DNA from: Streptococcus sp. HMSC072G04
GTDB taxonomy: Bacteria > Bacillota > Bacilli > Lactobacillales > Streptococcaceae
DNA: 64,000 bases
Direction of reading: 5' to 3'
Assembly: GCF_001813295.1 (NCBI RefSeq)
Contig: NZ_KV812027.1
Span: 1 to 64,000, forward strand
In this document: positions 52,566-60,651 of the stretch, piece by piece
Numbering within the stretch: the first letter of the stretch is position 1
How the letters are laid out: every line of letters begins with the position of its first letter
Notes under the pieces: model-generated
Told to the model about the DNA's origin: nothing
Seen by the model: the letters and a program-made list of their open reading frames with translations, nothing else
Databases searched by the model: none
Made by a program: the position numbers and the translations under genes

Positions 52566-53567
52566 TTATTCTGCTGCAGCTTCACGAACCCATTCGATTC
52601 GTTCTTCATCAATGTCACTTGGAATGGTACAATCGGCACCAATGACCAAGCCTGTCGTTCCTGTTTCTGCGATGATGCGTTTGGTTTCTGCTTGGATCGC
52701 AGCCTTGTCTCCTGTGTAGAGAAGACCATTTTTGCCATTTTCAAAACCACCAAGAACCGTGCGTCCACCGAAGATTTCGCGTCCTTCTGCTAGGCTGATT
52801 CCTTCTGGTCCGACTGCCCAGTTAATGACTTGGGCTGGGTAGTCTGTGAAAAGATGGATATCATTGCGGGCTCCTTCGTAGCCACAGATATGAAGGATAT
52901 TTACGCCATCGGCTTCATTAGCTGCCTCTAAGACATGGAGTTCGCTCGGTGCAATAATGTTTTTATAAACTTCTTGTGTAACCCGCGCATCTTGGATACT
53001 TTGAACACTGAGGTAGATCCCGTCTGCTCCTGCTTCTTTGATGATTCGTTGGCTCAAACTGGCAATATCTTGGCCAATCGTATCCAATACTTTTTTAAGA
53101 GTTGCTGCATCTTGATCGATGAAGTTTGCGATCAAGTCATCTCCTCCTGAAACTTCTCCGACCAACCATTTGAAGTAGGTCACCGGAGCAAAGATATTGT
53201 AGATAGCCACAATGTCTTCTTCAAAACCGGCACGGATTTTTTTAACGAGCTCTACCTGCTCTGTGATCCATGGATGATCTGCTCCGAGTGGTTCAATCCC
53301 TGCTAAGTCAGAGATATTTTCAAGGCCTTTGTGAATGGCTGGGTTTGGATAAGCAAAGTAACCATCACTCATGAGTTTGACAAAGTCTGGTTTGACCTTG
53401 TGAAGGAAGTTTTTATGGCCATTGAGGTTTTTTTCAATAATTTCCGGATTAGAAAATCCTTTCAACCATTCTTCTTCTGTTGTAAAATGATGCCAAAATC
53501 CAACTGGCACACGGTCAACCGCTTCTCCTTTAAAAGCTTTTAAGACTAATTCTCTTTTTGCTGACAT
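52566..53567 (-). CDS. UroD-like zinc methyltransferase (MtaA/CmuA type), copy 1
   Basis: A 333-aa TIM-barrel protein of the uroporphyrinogen decarboxylase superfamily. The zinc ligand pattern of MtaA/CmuA-like methyltransferases is complete: His226-x-Cys228 (HICGYEG) and Cys313 (ADCTIPSD). True HemE decarboxylases lack this. Streptococci do not make haem, so a methyl-transfer role (methylated amine, thiol or amino acid) is inferred. It is upstream of, and probably co-transcribed with, the amino-acid importer. RBS GAGG. Confidence 0.75.
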   Translation of the reverse strand: MSAKRELVLKAFKGEAVDRVPVGFWHHFTTEEEWLKGFSNPEIIEKNLNGHKNFLHKVKPDFVKLMSDGYFAYPNPAIHKGLENISDLAGIEPLGADHPWITEQVELVKKIRAGFEEDIVAIYNIFAPVTYFKWLVGEVSGGDDLIANFIDQDAATLKKVLDTIGQDIASLSQRIIKEAGADGIYLSVQSIQDARVTQEVYKNIIAPSELHVLEAANEADGVNILHICGYEGARNDIHLFTDYPAQVINWAVGPEGISLAEGREIFGGRTVLGGFENGKNGLLYTGDKAAIQAETKRIIAETGTTGLVIGADCTIPSDIDEERIEWVREAAAE

Positions 53568-53666
53568 GTTCTTACCTCGTTCTATTCTTTTCTTGTTTGT
53601 TATCTTATCACTTCAATGATGCTTTTACTAATATATATTTTTTATCAAGCTCTTCATCTTTTTTTA

Positions 53667-53867
53667 TCACTGATCTTCGAGAAGAAGAATTCCTGCTAGA
53701 TCAGACGGGCGAAGGAGGGAGAAACTATGAGTTGGAATCTTCTCCAGTCTTGCCATATCTGGATCTTTTTTTGCTTTCCCCTGGTTGCTTGCTAGAGCGA
53801 CTTTACTGAGCCCTAGAAGCAAAAACAAAACGGTTACCAGAATACACCATACATTGATCTTTTTCAT
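53667..53867 (-). CDS. Small membrane/secreted protein (66 aa) between the UroD-like genes
   Basis: A 66-aa protein with MKKINVWCILVTVLFLLLG as a signal-like TM and a probable cleavage near VALASNQ. The C-terminal part (HSFSLLRPSDLAGILLLEDQ) is short and hydrophobic. The ATG at 53867 has AGGAGAGGGAG upstream. It lies in the operon 17 bp after the second UroD-like gene. Function unknown. Confidence 0.55.
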   Translation of the reverse strand: MKKINVWCILVTVLFLLLGLSKVALASNQGKAKKDPDMARLEKIPTHSFSLLRPSDLAGILLLEDQ

Positions 53868-53884
53868 CTCCCTCTCCTTTCTTC

Positions 53885-54877
53885 TTACAATACAGCTGCT
53901 TGACGCACCCAATCTAAGCGTTCCAATTGGAAATCATCTGGCACGGTACAGTCGATCAAACCACGGCTTCCAGCTTCTGCCACCAAGCGACGCGTTTCTT
54001 GCTCGATCGCTTCTCGTTCCCCTTGGTAGAGCAAGCCTTTCTTGCCATTGACAAAGCCACCCAAAACGGCACGATCGCCGAAAAGTTTACGACCTGCGGC
54101 TAGGCTAAGGCCTTCATGATGGGTCGCCCAGTTAATGACTTGGGCTGGATAATCCTTGAAGAGCTCCACTTCATTGCTGGCCCCTTCAAAACCACAGATA
54201 TGAAGGATATTGATGCCTCCAGCTTCATTGGCCGCTTCTAGGACAGCGATATTGCTCGGTTCAATGATCTTGCGGTATTCTTCATCTGTCACACGCTCAT
54301 CTTGGACCTGCTGGGTTGAGAAGTAAATCCCTTCAACACCTGCTTCTTGGATCAAGCGGCGACTTAAAGTAGCGATATCTCCTGCAATCACGTCAAGGAC
54401 ATGAGCTAAAGTTTCTGGATCTTCCTTGATAAAGTCTGCAATCACTTGGTCTCCACGGGATTGATCCGTACGGAACCAGCGTTTCAAATAAGAAATGGGC
54501 GAGAAAATATTGTAGAAAGAAGCAATCTCTTCATGGAAATGAGAACGAATTTCCTTGACCACTTCAATTTGTTTTTCAATCCAAGGATGATGCTCCCCGA
54601 TGGGCTGAATATCCTTCAATTCTTTGATTGATGTGATCTCTTTCGAATAAAGTGCACTCGGATAGCGGAAGAAGCCATCGCTCATGATCTTGACAAAATC
54701 AGGTGAAATTTCTTCAACATAGTGTTGGTGTCCTTGAATACTTTTTTCTACTACAGCCGGATTGTCTAGCCCCAATTCTTTTTCTTCTTGGGTCACATAA
54801 TGGAGCCAAAATCCTACAGGGATTCGTTCTACTGTTTCGCCTCGAATGGCACGAAGAACCAATTCTTTTTTACTCAT
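53885..54877 (-). CDS. UroD-like zinc methyltransferase (MtaA/CmuA type), copy 2
   Basis: A 330-aa paralogue of the protein at 52566-53567, with the same HICGFEG (His-x-Cys) and a C-terminal DCTVPDD Cys, so the zinc site is complete. I took the ATG at 54877 (AGGAGG upstream, matching the paralogue's length) rather than a start 23 codons further out. Two divergent copies suggest a heterodimer or two substrates. It is the first gene of the UroD/ABC operon. Confidence 0.75.
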   Translation of the reverse strand: MSKKELVLRAIRGETVERIPVGFWLHYVTQEEKELGLDNPAVVEKSIQGHQHYVEEISPDFVKIMSDGFFRYPSALYSKEITSIKELKDIQPIGEHHPWIEKQIEVVKEIRSHFHEEIASFYNIFSPISYLKRWFRTDQSRGDQVIADFIKEDPETLAHVLDVIAGDIATLSRRLIQEAGVEGIYFSTQQVQDERVTDEEYRKIIEPSNIAVLEAANEAGGINILHICGFEGASNEVELFKDYPAQVINWATHHEGLSLAAGRKLFGDRAVLGGFVNGKKGLLYQGEREAIEQETRRLVAEAGSRGLIDCTVPDDFQLERLDWVRQAAVL

Positions 54878-55251
54878 ACTGTACATCCTCCTCATCTTTT
54901 CTCCAAAAGAAAGACTAACTGCTTCCCTTCTGGAATTTGTAACCATGATATCACCTCGAAAAGTGGCTGACTAATATATTTTCCCTATCAAGGCCTTAAA
55001 ATTTCTTTATTGAGAAAGGCATCAAAAAAAGGCAAGTCCTTGAAAATAGGGACTTGCGAGTATCTTTCTCGATTGTTTCATTTTAAAAGAAAAGAGCTGC
55101 TTTGATCTTTTTTTGATCCGGTTATAGCATAAAACTATACCCCTTCTTTTAAGCTGAAAAATGGCATCTATTGAGGTGAAAAAGCCCTTCATATCAACAT
55201 TTCTTTCTTCCTATTCATTTTACCATTCCCTGGATCCCCTTCTTCTCTTTC
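54878..55251. other. Leader/intergenic region between the UroD operon and lppC
   Basis: A 374-bp gap. It contains a strong minus-strand terminator (55024-55057) but no minus-strand gene upstream of it, and a possible minus-strand extended -10 TGCTATAAC near 55121-55129. lppC promoter elements begin at 55252. No known riboswitch core or T-box is recognised. Confidence 0.5.
55024..55057 (-). terminator. Terminator in the leader of the UroD/ABC operon
   Basis: An 8-bp perfect stem (55032-55039 with 55050-55057) followed on minus by a T7 run. It ends about 150 bp upstream of the UroD-like start. Confidence 0.75.
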
Positions 55252-55280
55252 TTGTCAGGCAAGATTGAAAGGAGTATAAT
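55252..55280 (+). promoter_or_regulatory. lppC: lppC promoter
   Basis: -35 TTGTCA (55252-55257), 17-bp spacer, -10 TATAAT (55275-55280). Confidence 0.75.
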
Positions 55281-55313
55281 TTTTATAGAATAATTTTAAG
55301 GAGTGTACGGTTT

Positions 55314-56171
55314 ATGAAAACAACAAAAACCACCTTTACCATCGTTTCTGCTCTTGCTTCTGTCATTTTACTGACGAGTTGTGGAAGCAACACCAACAAA
55401 ACGCAAGAGACAAAAGCAAGTAGCACTAAAAATCAGGTGACGATGACCTATGATCAGCAGCGCTCACAAGAAAATACCATGTCTGTTCTCTGGTACCAAA
55501 AGGCAGCAGAAACCAAGGCTTTGTATTTACAAGGCTACAATGTCGCTACTGACCGTTTGAAAGAGATCCTCCAAACTCCTTCTGATAAGCCTTATTCCAT
55601 CGTCTTGGATTTGGACGAAACTGTTTTAGACAACAGCCCTTACCAAGTTCAAAACGTCAAAGATGGTACGGCCTTCAATCCTAAAGATTGGGATGTTTGG
55701 GTGAAAAAAGCAGCCGCAAAAGCGGTGCCAGGTGCCAAAGATTTCCTTCAATATGCGGATCAAAACGGGGTTCAAATCTACTACATTTCTGACCGTACAA
55801 CCTCTCAAGTAGATGATACCATCAAAAACCTTGAAAAAGAAGGCATTCCTGTTCAAGGACGTGACCACCTCATGTTCTTAGAAGATGGCGTCAAATCAAA
55901 AGAAGGCCGTCGCCAAGCTGTACAAGAAAAGACCAACCTTGTCTTGCTCTTCGGGGACAACCTGGTCGACTTTGCAGACTTCTCTAAGACCTCTGAAGCT
56001 GATCGCGACAAGAAATTGGACGAATTGCAAAAAGAATTTGGTGAAAAATTCATCATCTTCCCAAATCCAATGTATGGATCATGGGAATCTGCTGTTTACC
56101 AAGGTAAAAAACTAGATGCCAAGGGACAAACAGAAGAACGCCTCAAAGCCTTGCAAGGTTTTGATAAATAA
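55314..56171 (+). CDS. lppC: Class C acid phosphatase lipoprotein (e(P4)/LppC type)
   Basis: A 285-aa surface lipoprotein: signal peptide with lipobox LTSC (Cys23), a Thr/Lys linker, then a HAD-fold phosphatase. The catalytic motif LDLDETVLDNSPY (about 99-111) carries the two Asp. Further motifs are YYISDRTT and LLFGDNLVDF. It removes phosphate from nucleotides and small esters at the surface. AAGGAG before the ATG. Own promoter and terminator. Confidence 0.93.
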   Translation: MKTTKTTFTIVSALASVILLTSCGSNTNKTQETKASSTKNQVTMTYDQQRSQENTMSVLWYQKAAETKALYLQGYNVATDRLKEILQTPSDKPYSIVLDLDETVLDNSPYQVQNVKDGTAFNPKDWDVWVKKAAAKAVPGAKDFLQYADQNGVQIYYISDRTTSQVDDTIKNLEKEGIPVQGRDHLMFLEDGVKSKEGRRQAVQEKTNLVLLFGDNLVDFADFSKTSEADRDKKLDELQKEFGEKFIIFPNPMYGSWESAVYQGKKLDAKGQTEERLKALQGFDK

Positions 56172-56175
56172 AGCA

Positions 56176-56216
56176 AACATCCTCGCTAGGAAAAACCTAA
56201 CGAGGATGTTTTTTTC
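56176..56216. terminator. Terminator between lppC and glmS
   Basis: A 15-bp stem with one mismatch (56176-56190 with 56196-56210) and T-run on plus; weaker on minus, where glmS converges. Confidence 0.85.
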
Positions 56217-56229
56217 TATATAGATAATT

Positions 56230-58038
56230 TTATTCAACTGTTACAGACTTAGCAAGGTTCCGTGGTTTATCAACATCGAGCCCACGATGAAGGGTTGCAA
56301 AGTAGGCAATCAATTGGGTTGGTACCACCATTGAGATTGGAGAGAGGTAAGGGTGAACCGCTGTCAAGACCAAATCATCTGTCTCTTTAGCGACATTTTC
56401 TTCTGCAATGGTTAAGACATGAGCCCCACGTGCTGCCACTTCTTGGATGTTTCCACGTGTGTGGCTGGCTAGGACTGGATCAGACAAGAGGGCGATAACC
56501 GGTGTACCCTCTTCGATCAGAGCGATAGTACCGTGTTTCAACTCACCCGCAGCGAAGCCTTCACATTGGATGTAAGAAATTTCTTTTAGTTTCAGACTGG
56601 CTTCCATAGCAACATAGTAATCTTGGCCACGTCCAATATAGAAAGCATTGCGGGTTGTTTCCAACAAGCCACGAACTTTTTCGTCGATCACTTCTTTTTC
56701 TGAAAGGGTTGATTCGATCGATTGGGCAACGATAGACAATTCGTGCACCAAATCAAAGGCTTTGGCCTTCTCATTGCCATTGGCTTCCCCAACAGCTTTA
56801 GCCAGAAAGGCAAGGGCTGCGATTTGAGACGTATAAGCCTTGGTGGAAGCGACCGCAATTTCAGGACCAGCATGGAGCAACATAGTCATGTCTGCTTCAC
56901 GTGAAAGAGTAGATCCTGGAACATTGGTCACTGTCAAGCTTGGAATGCCCATTTCATTGGCTTTGACCAATACTTGGCGGCTATCGGCTGTTTCACCAGA
57001 TTGGCTGATAAAGATGAAGAGTGGTTTCTTGCTGAGAAGTGGCATGCCGTAGCCCCACTCAGAGGAGATACCGAGTTCTACTGGAGTATCCGTCAACTCT
57101 TCTAGCATTTTCTTAGAAGCAAATCCAGCATGGTAAGAAGTTCCAGCTGCAAGAATGTAGATGCGGTCTGCTTCTTGAACCGCTTTGATGATAGCTGGCT
57201 CTACCACTACTTGACCAGATTCATCTGTATAGGCTTGGATCAACTTACGCATGACAGTTGGTTGCTCATCGATTTCTTTGAGCATGTAGTATGGGTAAGT
57301 CCCTTTTCCAATATCAGAAAGGTCGAGTTCAGCCGTGTAGCTAGCCCGTTCTTTGACGTTGCCATCATAGTCTTGCACTTCAACGCTGTCAGCCTTGACA
57401 ATGACCAACTCTTGGTCATGGATTTCCATGTATTGGTTGGTTTCACGAATCATGGCCATAGCATCAGAGCAAACCATATTGTAACCATCTCCAAGACCGA
57501 TCAAGAGTGGTGACTTATTTTTCGCTACATAGATGGTGCTTGGATCTTCCGCATCCATCAAAGCAAAAGCATAGGCCCCACGGATGATGTGGAGGGCTTT
57601 TTTGAAGGCTTCAAGCGTAGACAAGCCCTCTTCTTCAGCAAATTTTCCGATCAAGTGGGCTGCGATTTCTGTATCTGTTTGCCCCTTGAAATGGTGACCA
57701 GCCAGGTATTCTTCCTTGATTTCAAGGTAGTTTTCAATGACGCCATTGTGTACCAAAACAAAACGACCTGTCTCCGAACGGTGTGGGTGAGCATTGTCCT
57801 CAGTTGGTTTTCCATGAGTGGCCCAACGGGTATGTCCAATTCCCGCTTCCCCTTCGACACCTTCTGCCTTAGCTGACAATTCTGCAATGCGACCAACTGC
57901 CTTTACCAATTGGCTCTTGCCTTCACTAGCCAGAAAAACACCTGCAGAGTCATAACCTCGGTATTCGAGCTTTTCAAGTCCTTGAATCAAAATATCAGTA
58001 GCATTTGTATTTCCTACAACACCAACGATTCCGCACAT
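56230..58038 (-). CDS. glmS: Glutamine-fructose-6-phosphate aminotransferase
   Basis: A 602-aa enzyme for the first step of amino-sugar synthesis. An N-terminal glutaminase domain with Cys2 as nucleophile (MCGIVGVVG, then GIGHTRWATHG), and two SIS domains (GTSYHAG, SQSGETADS) ending KSVTVE. No glmS ribozyme core is recognised in the leader; control looks like a repressor acting at two operator-like sites around the promoter. Confidence 0.97.
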   Translation of the reverse strand: MCGIVGVVGNTNATDILIQGLEKLEYRGYDSAGVFLASEGKSQLVKAVGRIAELSAKAEGVEGEAGIGHTRWATHGKPTEDNAHPHRSETGRFVLVHNGVIENYLEIKEEYLAGHHFKGQTDTEIAAHLIGKFAEEEGLSTLEAFKKALHIIRGAYAFALMDAEDPSTIYVAKNKSPLLIGLGDGYNMVCSDAMAMIRETNQYMEIHDQELVIVKADSVEVQDYDGNVKERASYTAELDLSDIGKGTYPYYMLKEIDEQPTVMRKLIQAYTDESGQVVVEPAIIKAVQEADRIYILAAGTSYHAGFASKKMLEELTDTPVELGISSEWGYGMPLLSKKPLFIFISQSGETADSRQVLVKANEMGIPSLTVTNVPGSTLSREADMTMLLHAGPEIAVASTKAYTSQIAALAFLAKAVGEANGNEKAKAFDLVHELSIVAQSIESTLSEKEVIDEKVRGLLETTRNAFYIGRGQDYYVAMEASLKLKEISYIQCEGFAAGELKHGTIALIEEGTPVIALLSDPVLASHTRGNIQEVAARGAHVLTIAEENVAKETDDLVLTAVHPYLSPISMVVPTQLIAYFATLHRGLDVDKPRNLAKSVTVE

Positions 58039-58112
58039 AGTCTTTACGATATAGTCTTGCTATACTTTCCCCTTTACTTAGTCAAACGACCCATGGTCGA
58101 TTTCTCAGTTAC

Positions 58113-58218
58113 TGTAAATTGGTCTAGTCTAATTTACCAAAAAAGTAACCATTGGAGTCAGTATACAATGCTTTTTCCAGTTTGTCAACTAGGAAATATA
58201 AGAAAATTGGTCTAGTTA
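58113..58218 (-). promoter_or_regulatory. glmS: glmS promoter with two NagR-like operators
   Basis: -35 TTGACA (58183-58188), 17-bp spacer, -10 TATACT (58160-58165) on minus. AAATTGGTCTAGTCTAATTT-like DNA (58115-58135) lies downstream of the -10, and AAAATTGGTCTAG (58203-58215) lies upstream of the -35. These resemble GntR-family NagR operators, which control glmS and nag genes in streptococci. Confidence 0.7.
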
Positions 58219-58231
58219 AGGAAGGGTTAAG

Positions 58232-58262
58232 AAAAACCTATCAACATCTTGGTTGATAGGTT
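58232..58262 (-). terminator. Terminator of the GH1 gene
   Basis: Stem ACCTATCAAC/GTTGATAGGT (58236-58245 with 58252-58261) and T-run on minus. Confidence 0.85.
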
Positions 58263-58269
58263 GCTTTTT

Positions 58270-59655
58270 CTACTCTTCAAATCCATTCTGCTGGCTCAAT
58301 TCACGGAACCAATGGCCGGATTTTTTGAGGGTGCGTTTTTGACTTTCGAGATCCAACTCAACTAAACCATAGCGGTTCTTGTAGCCATTGAGCCAAGACC
58401 AGCAGTCAATAAAGGTCCAGATCAAATAGCCTTTACAATTGGCACCATCTTGAATAGCCCGATGGAGCTCACGAAGATGGTCTTTGACAAAGTCAATCCG
58501 GTAGTCATCTTGGATCACCCCATTCTCGCGGAATTTTTCCTCGCCTTCGACCCCCATCCCATTTTCTGTCAAAATCCACTCGATATTGCCATAGTTTTCC
58601 TTGATATTTTTGGCAATGTCATACAGGCCTTGCTCATAGATTTCCCAACCACGGTGGGGATTAATCTTGCGACCTGGCATGACATAGGGTTCATAAAATT
58701 GCTCAAAGAGTAGGGGAGAAGCTGGATTCGGAGCATAACGAGGAGCTGCTACACGGAGTGGTTGGTAATAGTTAACACCTAGATAGTCGACGGTATTTTC
58801 CTCCATCAAGCGCAACTCAAAGGGATCATAATCTGGCAAGAGATCACGCTCCCGCAAGATCTCCACTAATTCTTGAGGATAATGGCCAAGAACAGAAGGA
58901 TCTAAAAAAGATTTGGCTTGGAAGAGCTCGGCGATACGAGCGGCTTTAACATCTTCTGGATGCTGGCTCCGAGGGTAGGCTGGTGTCAGATTGAGCACAA
59001 TCCCGATCCGGGAATTGGGATCCACCTCGTGACAGGCCTTGACCGCTAGAGAGCTTGCTAACTGGGTGTGGTAGGCTACTTTTACAGCTGTAGCTGCATC
59101 TACCTTATGAGGAAAATGGGCATCATAAAAATAACCAAACTCCACAGGTACAATGGGTTCATTAAAGGTGATCCACTGGTCGACCAGATCCCCATAGGTC
59201 TTGAAACAAAAACGCGCATATTCTTGATAAGCATAGGCGGTTTCCTTGTTTTCCCAACCATCGCCCTGCTCTTGGAGAGCCATCGGCAAATCAAAATGAT
59301 AGAGGTTGACCAAGAGGTGAATCCCTTTTTCCTTAATCTTTTCAAAGACACGACGGTAGAAATCGACACCTGCTTGATTGATCTCCCCTCGGCCTTCTGG
59401 GAAAATACGGGACCACTGGATAGAGGTTCGAAAGGCGGTGTGCCCAGTTTCTAACAAGAGATCCAGGTCGTCTTCCCAGTGTTCATAAAAAGTGGATGTT
59501 TTCTCTGGTCCCTGCCCTTGATAAAAGCGATTGGGTTCGATCCTATACCAGTAATCCCAGAGATTGTCACCTTTTCCATCCTGATCTAGACGCCCTTCTG
59601 TCTGTGGACCCGAGGTCGAACTCCCCCATAAAAAATCCTTTGGAAATTGAAACAT
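58270..59655 (-). CDS. GH1 beta-glucosidase / 6-phospho-beta-glucosidase
   Basis: A 461-aa glycoside hydrolase family 1 enzyme. N-terminal FPKDFLWGSSTSGPQTEG; acid/base Glu in WITFNEPIVP (about 175); nucleophile Glu in ILTENGMG (about 360). No PTS gene is adjacent, and the phosphate-binding residues cannot be judged with certainty. It may act on free or phosphorylated beta-glucosides. Cytoplasmic. AGGAGG precedes the ATG. Own terminator and a TGTTACAAT-like -10 upstream. Confidence 0.85.
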   Translation of the reverse strand: MFQFPKDFLWGSSTSGPQTEGRLDQDGKGDNLWDYWYRIEPNRFYQGQGPEKTSTFYEHWEDDLDLLLETGHTAFRTSIQWSRIFPEGRGEINQAGVDFYRRVFEKIKEKGIHLLVNLYHFDLPMALQEQGDGWENKETAYAYQEYARFCFKTYGDLVDQWITFNEPIVPVEFGYFYDAHFPHKVDAATAVKVAYHTQLASSLAVKACHEVDPNSRIGIVLNLTPAYPRSQHPEDVKAARIAELFQAKSFLDPSVLGHYPQELVEILRERDLLPDYDPFELRLMEENTVDYLGVNYYQPLRVAAPRYAPNPASPLLFEQFYEPYVMPGRKINPHRGWEIYEQGLYDIAKNIKENYGNIEWILTENGMGVEGEEKFRENGVIQDDYRIDFVKDHLRELHRAIQDGANCKGYLIWTFIDCWSWLNGYKNRYGLVELDLESQKRTLKKSGHWFRELSQQNGFEE

Positions 59656-59745
59656 GTCCTAATCCTCCTCATTCTACTAGCTCTATTGTAACGAATATCC
59701 CCCCAAAACCTAGGCACAATTTACAGTCTTTCTTACGCAGATTAA

Positions 59746-59781
59746 AGAAAAAGCTCCCTTAGAAAAATTCCTAAGAGAGCT
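59746..59781 (-). terminator. Terminator of the glutamine amidotransferase gene
   Basis: An 11-bp imperfect stem (59752-59762 with 59771-59781) with T-rich 3' flank on minus, just after the stop. Confidence 0.75.
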
Positions 59782-59789
59782 GGTCCTCA

Positions 59790-60485
59790 TTATAAGTCAT
59801 TCACGACATATTCAAAGAGTTTGTGGTCTGCTGGACTCTTGTCAAAACGCAATTCCGGATGCCATTGAACGCCGAGAAAACGACTTTCATCTATGGATTG
59901 AACCGCCTCTATGACGTCGTCTTTGGGATCCCGCGCGATCACTTCTAAGCCATCTGCCAAGTCTTTAATACTTTGATGATGGAAAGAATTGATGCGACTG
60001 GTCTTACCATAGATCTCTTGCAGGACCGTCTGATCCTTGGTCACCAACTCTTGGCTGGTGTACTGACCTGGATTGTCTTGCCAATGGTGTTCAATGTCTT
60101 GATACAGCGTTCCCCCTAGAGCGACATTATAGAGCTGGGTCCCACGACAAACGGTAAAGATAGCTTTTTTAGCCGCACGCGCTTCTTCAATCAAGGCCAA
60201 CTCAAAGAGATCGCGTTTCAAGAGGTAGTCATCACTGTCGATGGTGATTTCTTCTCCGTAAAACTTGGGCAAGACATTTTGTCCACCGGTGATGATGAGC
60301 TTATCAATCATCGATATGTAGTCTTTGGCCAAGGCCGCATCTCCAATCGGCAAGATCAAAGGAATCCCTCCTGCCTCTTTGACCGCTTCGACAAAACCAG
60401 TCGCCGCATAACTCATGTTCGCGTCTGGATCATCCGGGAAGGGTCTTTCATTTCCTGTAATTCCAATCACTGGTTGTTTTTTCAT
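59790..60485 (-). CDS. Class I glutamine amidotransferase, PuuD-like gamma-glutamyl hydrolase
   Basis: A 231-aa class I glutaminase-fold hydrolase. Starts KQPVIGITGN; nucleophile Cys in FTVCRGTQLYNV; His in GVQWHPE with the catalytic Glu. It matches PuuD-type gamma-glutamyl-GABA hydrolases. I chose the ATG at 60485, which starts with the family's conserved strand, over one seven codons upstream; both have weak ribosome sites. Substrate is inferred; no putrescine-degradation genes are nearby. Confidence 0.82.
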   Translation of the reverse strand: MKKQPVIGITGNERPFPDDPDANMSYAATGFVEAVKEAGGIPLILPIGDAALAKDYISMIDKLIITGGQNVLPKFYGEEITIDSDDYLLKRDLFELALIEEARAAKKAIFTVCRGTQLYNVALGGTLYQDIEHHWQDNPGQYTSQELVTKDQTVLQEIYGKTSRINSFHHQSIKDLADGLEVIARDPKDDVIEAVQSIDESRFLGVQWHPELRFDKSPADHKLFEYVVNDL

Positions 60486-60613
60486 ACTTTTTCCATATAC
60501 TTTCATTCATTTTCAAAGCTTATTGTAACACAATTTTAAGCCAGACTCAATGGAGTTTTTTTGAAGAGAAGGTCTTTCCCTCTACCCCAAAAGCATTTAA
60601 AATTGCTTTCTAT

Positions 60614-60643
60614 CAAAAAATCCTCAAGTGCGAAGACTTGAGA
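60614..60643 (-). terminator. Terminator of the OpuC-like operon
   Basis: Stem CTCAAGT/ACTTGAG (60623-60629 with 60636-60642) and T6 on minus. Confidence 0.82.
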
Positions 60644-60651
60644 ATTGTTTG

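Noticed and set aside
52566-54877. The two UroD-like proteins as haem biosynthesis enzymes (HemE)
   Set aside because: They carry the His-x-Cys...Cys zinc site of methyltransferases, no other haem gene is near, and streptococci do not make haem.
54878-55251. SAM riboswitch or T-box in the leader of the UroD/ABC operon
   Set aside because: No SAM-I core and no T-box GGTGG-type sequence found on the minus strand; only a terminator hairpin is supported.
58039-58160. A glmS ribozyme in the glmS leader
   Set aside because: The leader is only about 110 nt and no ribozyme core could be recognised; repressor sites explain control better.
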